Positions 56,533 through 64,000 of a stretch of DNA of 64,000 bases are shown here, piece by piece; the stretch's first letter is position 1, and each line of letters begins with the position of its first letter. Where the stretch lies: positions 1 through 64,000 of the forward strand of contig NZ_SACN01000001.1 of assembly GCF_004005865.1 (NCBI RefSeq), given 5' to 3'. Under the pieces are notes generated by a model. That model worked only from the letters and a program-made list of their open reading frames with translations, was not told the DNA's origin and did no database searches. This stretch comes from Sphingomonas crocodyli. GTDB lineage: Bacteria; Pseudomonadota; Alphaproteobacteria; Sphingomonadales; Sphingomonadaceae. The position numbers were made by a program, and so were the translations under genes.

Positions 56533-56554
56533 ATAAATATGATATCATATTTAT
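56533..56554. promoter_or_regulatory. Perfect 22-bp palindrome, likely operator of the SPFH operon
   Basis: The two arms are fully complementary around a central GATATC, and the site consists almost only of A and T (core ATATGATATCATAT). It lies 15 bases upstream of the SPFH start, where a repressor would block transcription. A further TATATCAT half-site follows it. Confidence 0.7.
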
Positions 56555-56582
56555 ATCATCGAAGTGCGTGACACCAGTCCCT

Positions 56583-56691
56583 CGTCATTGCGAGCGTAGC
56601 GAAGCAATCCAGGCCCGAACCAGAAGAGGTTCGCGACGATCTCCAGTGCGGGCCTGGATTGCCGCGTCGCCTCCGGCTCCTCGCAATGACG
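56583..56691. repeat. Family F palindromic repeat
   Basis: A 109-base element with CGTCATTGCGAGCG at the left and CTCGCAATGACG at the right, plus inner CAATCCAGGCC/GGCCTGGATTG arms. It lies between the SPFH operon and the pal terminator. Confidence 0.88.
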
Positions 56692-56712
56692 AGCGGGAGA
56701 GAAGGACGGCCC

Positions 56713-56750
56713 AAAACAAAAGGGCCGCCGGCGCGATGCCGACGGCCCTT
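56713..56750 (-). terminator. Terminator of the tol-pal operon
   Basis: Complementary AAGGGCCG-type arms (56719-56726 and 56743-56750) around an inner CCGGC/GCCGA region; on the minus strand they are followed by TTTTGTTTT. It stands 24 bases beyond the pal stop. Confidence 0.85.
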
Positions 56751-56773
56751 GATGTCCGAAACGGACGATCGCC

Positions 56774-57292
56774 TTATTGCGGGACGACCGTGACCGCGCG
56801 GCGGTTCTGCGCCCAGCTGCCTTCGTCCGAACCGGTCGCGACCGGGCGTTCCTTGCCGTAGCTGATCACCGAGATGCGCGACGCCGAGACACCGGCCTGA
56901 ACCAGGAAGTTCTTGGCCGAGTTCGCACGGCGATCGCCCAGCGCGAGGTTATATTCGCGGGTGCCGCGTTCGTCGGCATGGCCTTCGATCGTGACGGCCA
57001 CGTTCGGGAACTTGGCGAGCCACTGCGCCTGGCGGCTGAGGATCGACTGCGCTTCGGCGTCGACATCCGAGCTGTCGGTCGCGAAGTGGACCGTGTCGGT
57101 GCCCGCCTGCTGCAGGAAGTCCGCGCGCGAACCCGGGATCGTCGTGTTGGACGGCGCGGGCGGCGGGGCTTCGGGGGTCGGCGTGGGGGCCGCGGCCGGG
57201 GGCGGCGGCAGATCTTCGACCTTCTTCTTCGTACAAGCCGCGGTCAGCACGAGGGCCGACACCAGAGCGACGTTCAACATCGAGCGCGCCAT
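56774..57292 (-). CDS. pal: Peptidoglycan-associated lipoprotein
   Basis: A 172-residue outer membrane lipoprotein. The lipobox LTAAC places the modified Cys at residue 20. A proline/alanine linker (about 27-48) leads to the OmpA-like peptidoglycan-binding domain with TIEGHADERGTREYNLALGDRRA. It anchors the Tol complex to the wall. Start MARSMLN gives a normal signal peptide and has GGAGAAGCAG upstream. Confidence 0.97.
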   Translation of the reverse strand: MARSMLNVALVSALVLTAACTKKKVEDLPPPPAAAPTPTPEAPPPAPSNTTIPGSRADFLQQAGTDTVHFATDSSDVDAEAQSILSRQAQWLAKFPNVAVTIEGHADERGTREYNLALGDRRANSAKNFLVQAGVSASRISVISYGKERPVATGSDEGSWAQNRRAVTVVPQ

Positions 57293-57368
57293 CTGCTTCT
57301 CCTTCTTCTTCAATACGGTTGCGCAATGATAACGCAAATCCGTGGATTTCGCTCCCTGAACCTAAGCT

Positions 57369-58709
57369 TTACGGGAGCAAGGGGCCCCATGCGGGGTCGG
57401 AACCATCGAGCGGGGTGGGAACCGGACGTTCGTTCACGCCGGTCAGGTCGACCGAACGGAGATCGGCCTTGCCGCTCCCCTGCCCGGTGCGGTTGTACAT
57501 GATCACGCGGCCATTGGGCGACCAGGTGGGGCCTTCGTCCATCCAGCCGTTGGTCAGCACCTTTTCGCCCGAACCATCGACGCCCATGACGCCGATATTG
57601 AAGCCGCCGCTGATCTTCGTAAAGGCGATCAAGTCGCCGCGCGGGCTCCACACCGGGGTGGCATAGCGGCCGCCGCCGAAGCTGATCCGGTTCTGGTTCG
57701 AACCATCGGCGTTCATCACATAAAGCTGCTGCCCGCCCGAACGATCGCTTTCGAACACGATGCGCGATCCGTCGGGCGAATAACTGGCGCCGGTATCGAT
57801 GCCCGGCGACGTCGTCAGCCGCTGCGGGGTGCCGCCGCTGGCCGACACGCGATAGATGTCGGTATTGCCGCCGACCGACATCGAAAAGACGATGTAGCGG
57901 CCATCGGGCGAGAAGCGCGGCGCGAAGGTCATGTTCGGCAGATCGACCACAAGCCGCTGCTGCCCGGTGCCCATATTATAGACGTAGATGCGCGGCCGAT
58001 TGCCCGCATAGGACATGTAGGTGATCGTCTGCTGGTTCGGCGCGAAGCGCGGGGTCAGCACGATCGACTGGCCGTTGGTCAGGAAACGGTGGTTGGCGCC
58101 ATCCTGATCCATGACCGCGAGCCGCTTGATGCGGTTCTGCTTCGGCCCGGTCTCCGACACATAGACGACCTTGCTGTCGAAATAGGGGCCTTCGCCGGTC
58201 AGGCGGCTATAGACCGTGTCGGCGCACTTGTGCGCGGCGCGGCGCCACTGGGCGGGGACGACCTCGAAACCCTGTCGGGTCAGCTCGACCTTGCCGAGCA
58301 CGTCGTAGAGATAGCAGCCGACCGTGATCTTGCCGTCGCTGCCCGCCTGGACGAAGCCCTGCACCAGCGCCTGCGCGCCGCTCTGCCCCCAGAAGATGAA
58401 GTCGGGGGCGTTCGCCTGGCTGAACGGCACATTGGCGAGCGCGCTCTTGGGCAGCGGATTGAACAGGCCGCTATTCTTCAGATCATTGGTGATGACGTCC
58501 GACACGCGTTGGCCAAGCGCGGCGGTATCGCCCGCAGGCGTCGTGACGGTCGAAGGCGTCGGCATCGACGGGATCGCGATCGGCATCGGCTGGGCGATGC
58601 CGCCGTTGATGTCGACCTCAAGCTGCGCATGCGCGGGGGCTGTCGCGACAAGCGACGCAACCATCGCGCCTAAAACAGTGCAAAAACGGGTCAGGGGCAG
58701 GCGGTTCAA
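57369..58709 (-). CDS. tolB: Tol-Pal system protein TolB, TTG start
   Basis: A 446-residue periplasmic beta-propeller protein of the Tol-Pal system. The N-terminal domain (to about 160) precedes WD-like repeats with FSPDGRYIVFS, YSPDGSRIVFESDR and WSPRGDLIAF. The start is proposed at TTG (58709): AGAGGAG lies eight bases before it and yields a typical signal peptide ending PAHAQ. The first in-frame ATG at 58742 has no ribosome-binding site and adds 11 basic residues. Confidence 0.94.
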   Translation of the reverse strand: MNRLPLTRFCTVLGAMVASLVATAPAHAQLEVDINGGIAQPMPIAIPSMPTPSTVTTPAGDTAALGQRVSDVITNDLKNSGLFNPLPKSALANVPFSQANAPDFIFWGQSGAQALVQGFVQAGSDGKITVGCYLYDVLGKVELTRQGFEVVPAQWRRAAHKCADTVYSRLTGEGPYFDSKVVYVSETGPKQNRIKRLAVMDQDGANHRFLTNGQSIVLTPRFAPNQQTITYMSYAGNRPRIYVYNMGTGQQRLVVDLPNMTFAPRFSPDGRYIVFSMSVGGNTDIYRVSASGGTPQRLTTSPGIDTGASYSPDGSRIVFESDRSGGQQLYVMNADGSNQNRISFGGGRYATPVWSPRGDLIAFTKISGGFNIGVMGVDGSGEKVLTNGWMDEGPTWSPNGRVIMYNRTGQGSGKADLRSVDLTGVNERPVPTPLDGSDPAWGPLLP

Positions 58710-58775
58710 AGCTCGTCTCCTCTGGCCCCCCGGTCGTTTCATGGCCGAACAGGGGGAATGAAGTCAAATCGGTGA

Positions 58776-59581
58776 TCAGTTCATCTGGTTCGGGCGGAAG
58801 TTGAACTTGATGTCTTCCCAGCCGCCTTCGTACAGTTCGGGCGGCAATTTATACGGCGCGCACCGTTGCAATGCGCGGACAGCGGCTTCGTTCATCTGGC
58901 GCAGATAGGCGGCGTTCGAATCGTTCACGCCCGCATTGCCGGTGACTTCGGGCGCAACCGCGATGCCGCCGTCGGGCTTCAGCCGCAGGCGCACCTGCGT
59001 CACGATGGCGGTCGCCCCGGCGCCGCCCGTCGGCACGGTGTAGCAAGGCTTCACCTGCGACGCGATCAGGGCGGCCAGACCATTGGCCTGGATGGGGCTG
59101 ATCACCGCGGCGCGCGCGATAGCGCCCTTGCCGGGGGATTTGGACGCGGGGATGCCCTTCAGGAAGTCGTCGCCAAGATTGGTCGCCTTGGGTTTCGCCT
59201 TGGCCGCCGGCTTTTCGGGCGCAGGCTTGGCCGCCTCGGCCTTGGGTGGCGCGGGCGTGGGCTTGGCCGGCTTGGGGGCGGGCTTGGGCGTCACCGCGGG
59301 TTTCGGTTCGGGCTTGGGCGGGGTCGGCGCGGGCGTGGGCTCGGGCGGCGGGGTCGCCTCCTCGGGCTTACCCACGTCGGGCGCCTCCATCTGCTGCGGC
59401 GGCTCGACCGCCTTTTCGGGCGAGGAGGATTGCAGCGCCACCTTGTCGACGAGCATCACGTCCATCGCATCCGCCAGCGGCGGCTTGGGCCGCGCGCTCA
59501 TCAGATTGAGCGACATGATCGCCAGCAGCACCACATGGCCGACTAAAGCTACACCGAGCCCGGCCTTTTCCGCGCGATCCA

Positions 59582-59582
<1 letters not shown>
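58776..59582 (-). CDS. tolA: TolA-like energy-transducing protein
   Basis: A 268-residue inner membrane protein. One N-terminal membrane helix (about 8-28) is followed by a Pro/Ala/Lys-rich rod (about 60-135) and a C-terminal TolA/TonB-like globular domain (about 165-260) with two cysteines. It spans the periplasm to reach TolB and Pal. Start overlaps the tolR stop by one base. Confidence 0.92.
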
Positions 59583-60040
<458 letters not shown>

Positions 60041-60041
60041 C

Positions 60042-60752
60042 TTACTTAACCCGCTCCAGCTCGCGGCTGAGCGTCAGGTGCAGAGAGTCCCCGAAGCGGT
60101 GCAGATGGTTCTCGATCTGGCCGACGCGGTGGAGCAGGCGGTTATAGGCGATGACCGCCGGGATCGCCGCGAACAGGCCGATCGCGGTCGCGAACAAAGC
60201 CTCCGCAATGCCCGGCGCCACGACGCCCAGCGATGTGTTCTGGCTGGCCGCGATATCGGTGAAGCTGCGCATGATGCCCCACACGGTGCCGAACAGCCCG
60301 ACGAAGGGCGCGACCGAACCGATGGTGGCGAGGATGTTCAGCCGGTCCGACAATTTGTCGATCTCCGCACTGGTCGCCGCCGACATGGCGGTGGCGAGGC
60401 GCGCGCGCGTCCCTTCGCGATCGACCGGCGTGATCCGCACCGAACGGCGCCATTCGCCGACACCCGCGGTGAACAATTTGGCCGAGGGCACGTCCTGCCG
60501 GCCGGGGCCGTCATAGACCTTGTCGATATCCTCGGATTTCCAGAACTCGGCCTCGAACGCCTTCGATGCTTTCAGCGTGCGGCCCATCTTCAGCCCCGAC
60601 GACAGGATGATCGCCCAGGTATAGATGCTGGCCAGAAGCAGGCCGATCATCACCGATTTCACGACGATATCCGCCTGCAGAAACAGCGCGATCGGCGACA
60701 GGGCCGAGCTGGTGGCGGTTACGCCCACACCTGCAATGCTCATTGCGCTCAT
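60042..60752 (-). CDS. tolQ: TolQ/ExbB proton-channel component
   Basis: A 236-residue membrane protein with three helices, about 22-45, 140-165 and 180-200. The LATIGSVAPFVGLFGTVWGI segment and the GIAEALFATAIGLFAAIPA helix are diagnostic. The start MSAMSIAG overlaps the ybgC stop as ATGA. Confidence 0.96.
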   Translation of the reverse strand: MSAMSIAGVGVTATSSALSPIALFLQADIVVKSVMIGLLLASIYTWAIILSSGLKMGRTLKASKAFEAEFWKSEDIDKVYDGPGRQDVPSAKLFTAGVGEWRRSVRITPVDREGTRARLATAMSAATSAEIDKLSDRLNILATIGSVAPFVGLFGTVWGIMRSFTDIAASQNTSLGVVAPGIAEALFATAIGLFAAIPAVIAYNRLLHRVGQIENHLHRFGDSLHLTLSRELERVK

Positions 60753-61204
60753 GCCGTCTCGTCTGCTCCCTGTATTGTCTTGAACTTGTCCACCCAGTCG
60801 CGCGGCTGGCGCCTGGGGCGGCCATCGGGGCCGACGAACGCGACCGAAACATCGGCCTCTGCGATCAATTGATCGGCCCGCATGACTCGTTGATGAATGA
60901 CCATCGATGCTCCCCCGATCGCGTCCATGCGGCTCAGAACGAGCAGATCGTCGTCCAGTTTCGCGGCCGCGCGATATCGGATGTGGAGATCGCGCACGAC
61001 ATAGACCCCGTCGCCCGCCGCCATCACCGCCTGCTGATCGATCCCGCAACCCCGCATCACATCGCTGCGCGCGCGCTCCATGAAGCGCAGGTAGCTGGCG
61101 TGATAGACGACCCCGCCGGCATCGGTGTCCTCGAAATAGACGCGCACGGCAAAACGGTGCTCGGGGCCGGCGAAGCGGCCGGTATAGGGGGCATCGTTGT
61201 GCAT
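60749..61204 (-). CDS. ybgC: Tol-Pal-associated acyl-CoA thioesterase
   Basis: A 151-residue hot-dog thioesterase. The active-site stretch is RVYFEDTDAGGVVYHASYLRF with the family Asp. It is conserved as the first gene of tol-pal clusters and may act on acyl-CoA or acyl-ACP for phospholipid metabolism. It directly precedes tolQ. Confidence 0.95.
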   Translation of the reverse strand: MHNDAPYTGRFAGPEHRFAVRVYFEDTDAGGVVYHASYLRFMERARSDVMRGCGIDQQAVMAAGDGVYVVRDLHIRYRAAAKLDDDLLVLSRMDAIGGASMVIHQRVMRADQLIAEADVSVAFVGPDGRPRRQPRDWVDKFKTIQGADETA

Positions 61205-61286
61205 CGGTAACGGATTCTAGGGGCGGTTTGCCGATAGGCCAAGGCGCGAAGGGCGTATTTTCGCCGCTCACCGCCCTATTGCCTCG

Positions 61287-61376
61287 CGTCATCCCGGCGG
61301 AGGCCGGGATCTCAGGCGGCTCCTGCGGCGAACCTGCTCACAATCTCCTGATATCCCGGCCTCCGCCAGGATGACG
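61287..61376. repeat. Family B palindromic repeat, copy 5
   Basis: A 90-base copy with a few mismatches in the arms (CTCCGCCAGG). It separates ruvB from ybgC; its end is one base from the ruvB stop codon. Confidence 0.9.
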
Positions 61377-61377
61377 G

Positions 61378-62406
61378 TTATACGTCGAACAGCCCGTCCT
61401 GCCCGGCTTCGGGCGGCGGATTGAGGCCGAGATGCTTCCACCCCCGGCTGTTGAGGCAACGCCCGCGCGCCGTCCGCGCGATCAGGCCGAGCTGGATGAG
61501 ATAGGGCTCGATCACATCCTCGATCGTGTCGCGCGGCTCGCTGAGGCCCGCCGCCAGCGTCTCCACGCCCACCGGCCCGCCGCGATAGATGTCCGCGATC
61601 ATGTGGAGATAGCGCCGGTCCATCGCATCCAGCCCCAGCGCATCGACCTCCAGCCGGTTGAGCGCGGTATCGGCTGCCTTCGCATCGACGATCGCGTGCC
61701 CCGCCACGTTTGCAAAGTCGCGCACGCGGCGCAGCAGACGGCCGGCGATACGCGGGGTGCCGCGCGACCGGCGTGCGACCTCCATCGCGCCATCCTGCGA
61801 AATCGGCAGATCGAGAAGTCGCGCGGCGCGACTTACGACCTTTTCCAGTTCCTCGACCGAATAGAATTGCAGCCGCACCGGAATGCCGAAGCGATCGCGC
61901 AGCGGCGTGGTGATCAGCCCCTGCCGCGTGGTCGCCCCCACCAGAGTGAAGCGCGGCAGATCGATGCGGACGCTGCGCGCCGACGGCCCCTCCCCGATCA
62001 TCAGATCGAGCGCGCGATCCTCCATCGCGGGATAGAGCACCTCCTCGACCGCAGGCTGAAGCCGGTGAATCTCGTCGATGAAGAGGACGTCGCCATCCTC
62101 CAGATTGGTCAGCAGAGCCGCCAGATCGCCCGATTTGGCGATGACGGGGCCGGATGTCGCACGGAAGCCCGCGCCCATTTCCTTGGCGATGATCTGCGCG
62201 AGTGTGGTCTTGCCCAGACCCGGCGGGCCGAAGAACAGGACGTGATCGAGCGCGTCGCCGCGCTGCCGCGCCGCCTCGATGAAGACGCGCAAATTGTCGC
62301 GCGCCGCCTTCTGCCCGACGAATTCGTCGAGCGACTTGGGCCGCAACGCCGCATCGGCATCCTCGGCGCGGCGCGAGGCGGTGAGCAGGCGATCGCTATC
62401 AGTCAT
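61378..62406 (-). CDS. ruvB: Holliday junction helicase RuvB
   Basis: A 342-residue AAA+ ATPase that drives branch migration with RuvA. Walker A is [15 protein letters not shown], Walker [11 protein letters not shown], and sensor residues lie in GATTRQGLI and [21 protein letters not shown] at 62406 was used. It is separated from ruvA by an opposite-strand gene, so it must have its own promoter in 62407-62502. Confidence 0.97.
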   Translation of the reverse strand: MTDSDRLLTASRRAEDADAALRPKSLDEFVGQKAARDNLRVFIEAARQRGDALDHVLFFGPPGLGKTTLAQIIAKEMGAGFRATSGPVIAKSGDLAALLTNLEDGDVLFIDEIHRLQPAVEEVLYPAMEDRALDLMIGEGPSARSVRIDLPRFTLVGATTRQGLITTPLRDRFGIPVRLQFYSVEELEKVVSRAARLLDLPISQDGAMEVARRSRGTPRIAGRLLRRVRDFANVAGHAIVDAKAADTALNRLEVDALGLDAMDRRYLHMIADIYRGGPVGVETLAAGLSEPRDTIEDVIEPYLIQLGLIARTARGRCLNSRGWKHLGLNPPPEAGQDGLFDV

Positions 62407-62502
62407 TGGCACTATCGGTCATTCGCCACCGGATAGCGCGCGGCGGGTGGACAGTCGATGGCGCGACTGTAGGGGAAAGCTCACCCGCCGCCGGAGACCG
62501 TG

Positions 62503-63414
62503 ATGACCAAGCCGCCCCTTTTCTACATCGACAGCAGCTTCGCGGTGCCGCGCCTGACCGAAGGGCTGAAGGCCGCCTATGATCTGCGCCCCGAACCCGG
62601 CCCCGGCATCCGCGCGGTGGCGACCCACGGCAGTAGCGGGATCGATGCCGCGACGATGGCGAAGCTGCCCGATCTGGAGATCATTGCGGTGAGCGCGGTG
62701 GGCGTCGACAAGGTCGATCTGGCCGAGGCGAAAAGGCGCGGCATCCACGTCACCAACACCCCCGACGTGCTGACCGACGATGTCGCCGACCTCGCGATCG
62801 GGCTGATGATCGCGCTCTATCGCAACATCCCGCGCGACGACGCGCTGGTGCGCAGCGGCCGCTGGGCGAGCGCGGGCATGCCCAAGCTGTCGCGCCGGCT
62901 GACCGGGCAGCGGATCGGCATTCTGGGGCTGGGCCGGATCGGGCAGGCGATCGCAAAGCGCGCCGCGCCGTTTGCGGGCGAGATCGCCTACCACTCGCGG
63001 CGCCCGGTGGCCGACGTGCCGTGGCGCTATGCCGAAAGCGCGGTGGCGCTGGCCGCCTCGGTCGATATCCTGATCGTCGCGACGCCCGGCGGCCCCGCGA
63101 CCGACAAATTGGTCGACGCCGCCGTGATCGATGCGCTCGGCCCTAACGGATCGCTGATCAACATCGCGCGCGGATCGGTGGTCGACGAGGATGCGCTGGT
63201 CGCCGCCCTCGTCGAAGGCCGCCTGGGCGGCGCGGGCCTCGACGTGTTCGCGCACGAACCGCATGTGCCCGAAGCCTTGCTGTCGCTCCCCAATGTCGTC
63301 CTGCTCCCGCATCAGGGGAGCGCGACGGTGGAAACGCGCGACGCGATGGCACAGCTCGTTCTCGACAATCTGGCCGCCTTCTTTGCCGGAAAGCCGCTGC
63401 TCACACCACTCTGA
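62503..63414 (+). CDS. 2-hydroxyacid dehydrogenase
   Basis: A 303-residue D-isomer-specific NAD(P)-dependent dehydrogenase. The nucleotide motif is IGILGLGRIGQAIAKR; Arg and Glu/His of the active site lie in NIARGSVVDEDAL and LPHQGSA, with DVFAHEPHVPEAL. Possible substrates are glyoxylate or hydroxypyruvate. It lies on the opposite strand between ruvA and ruvB. GGAG precedes the ATG. Confidence 0.92.
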   Translation: MTKPPLFYIDSSFAVPRLTEGLKAAYDLRPEPGPGIRAVATHGSSGIDAATMAKLPDLEIIAVSAVGVDKVDLAEAKRRGIHVTNTPDVLTDDVADLAIGLMIALYRNIPRDDALVRSGRWASAGMPKLSRRLTGQRIGILGLGRIGQAIAKRAAPFAGEIAYHSRRPVADVPWRYAESAVALAASVDILIVATPGGPATDKLVDAAVIDALGPNGSLINIARGSVVDEDALVAALVEGRLGGAGLDVFAHEPHVPEALLSLPNVVLLPHQGSATVETRDAMAQLVLDNLAAFFAGKPLLTPL

Positions 63415-63419
63415 CGGCG

Positions 63420-64000
63420 TCACTTCGCCGCCTTGCGCAGCGCCAGCCGGACGAGCGCGTCGAGCGTCGCGGTCGGGCCGAGTTCCTCGGCGGCGGCGCC
63501 CACGGCGGCGCTGGCTTCGGCGGGGCGGAAGCCGAGATTGGCGAGGGCGGAGAGCGCGTCCTCTGTTGCGCCGCCCTTGGGTGCGGGGGCGCCGGTCGCG
63601 GGGCCGATCGCGACGCCGCCCATCTTGTCCTTGAGTTCGTTGACGATGCGCATCGCGAGCTTGGGGCCGACGCCGTTGGCGCGCGCGACCATCGCCTTGT
63701 CTCCACTCGCGATCGCGCGCGACAATTCTCCCGCGTCGAGAACGGTAAGGATCGAGAGCGCCACGCGCCCGCCCACACCCTGCACGCTCGTCAACAGGCG
63801 GAAGGCGTCGCGTTCGGCGGCTGATCCGAAGCCGAACAGGGTGATCGCATCCTCACGCACCTGCATTTCGGTGAGCAGCAGCACTTCGTTGCCGATTTCC
63901 CCCACCGCCGTCAGTGTGCGGCCCGAGGCCAATGCGAGATAGCCGACGCCGTTGACGTCGAGCACCAGATGGTCGGCCGCAACCTCCGCCAGCAGCCCCT
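63420..64000 (-). CDS. ruvA: Holliday junction helicase subunit RuvA, partial
   Basis: RuvA lacking its first few residues, which lie beyond the window edge. The OB-fold domain includes [15 protein letters not shown], the helix-hairpin-helix segments [16 protein letters not shown] and [19 protein letters not shown] follow, and a C-terminal UBA-like domain ([16 protein letters not shown]) ends the protein. It recognises four-way junctions. Converges with the dehydrogenase gene. Confidence 0.95.
   Translation of the reverse strand, partial: GLLAEVAADHLVLDVNGVGYLALASGRTLTAVGEIGNEVLLLTEMQVREDAITLFGFGSAAERDAFRLLTSVQGVGGRVALSILTVLDAGELSRAIASGDKAMVARANGVGPKLAMRIVNELKDKMGGVAIGPATGAPAPKGGATEDALSALANLGFRPAEASAAVGAAAEELGPTATLDALVRLALRKAAK

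Overview
This is a GC-rich chromosomal stretch from an alphaproteobacterium, most likely a member of the Sphingomonadales (Sphingomonas and relatives). The grounds are family-level: DUF4167, DUF3035 and TorF-type porin genes, a TonB-dependent receptor, the tol-pal cluster behind ruvB, GANTC (CcrM-type) and GTTC-N7-GTTC (alphaproteobacterial LexA-type) DNA motifs, and codon use strongly biased to G/C at third positions. No rRNA or tRNA gene, CRISPR array, phage or classical insertion sequence was recognised. Most genes are core housekeeping, but the spaces between them are full of palindromic repeats.

Layout. 1-423 has no gene but holds a tight cluster of GANTC sites. 424-6561 carries a CBS-domain protein, a small membrane protein, DUF4167, the hisS-prfA-hypothetical-prmC operon and ppa. 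6722-8851 carries a TfoX-like protein, DUF1345 and an alpha/beta hydrolase. 8888-18305 is a fatty-acid utilisation block: thiolase, 3-hydroxyacyl-CoA dehydrogenase/enoyl-CoA hydratase and acyl-CoA dehydrogenase leftward; DUF2147, FadL, FadD and a MerR regulator rightward. 18745-24103 encodes a TonB-dependent receptor followed by a Tat-exported flavin amine oxidase, a secreted cytochrome c and a secreted RidA-like protein, read here as a periplasmic amine-oxidation module. 24405-25154 is an SDR. 25257-25741 is gene-poor and holds a LexA-like box plus a good leftward promoter with no evident gene.

25742-35022 holds an L,D-transpeptidase, ribA, xthA, thyA, folA, ribF, ileS, lspA and a DUF3035 lipoprotein. 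35130-38379 is a peptide-type ABC transporter without a binding protein. 38465-46656 holds DUF427/thioesterase, a TorF porin, a PLP lyase, queF, an S10 peptidase, a 2OG-Fe(II) oxygenase and a PspC protein with a sigma-54-like promoter. 46834-55288 holds a HerA-type ATPase, an amidohydrolase, DUF5694, an FAD monooxygenase, trpG-trpD, a dicarboxylate/glutamate symporter and ung. 55375-56517 is an SPFH/ribbon-helix-helix pair under a perfect palindrome. 56774-64000 is ybgC-tolQRAB-pal, ruvB, a 2-hydroxyacid dehydrogenase and partial ruvA.

The most striking observations are: (i) at least seven sequence families of about 80-130 bp palindromic repeats, most sharing CGTCA...TGACG termini, one copy lying in frame inside ileS and others supplying a ribosome-binding site or a protein C-terminus to neighbouring genes; (ii) low-GC patches inside hisS and ileS; (iii) the orphan SOS-type promoter; (iv) helically phased GANTC sites; and (v) the periplasmic amine oxidase/cytochrome c/RidA module. 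All functional calls rest on reading motifs by eye; no database search was run.
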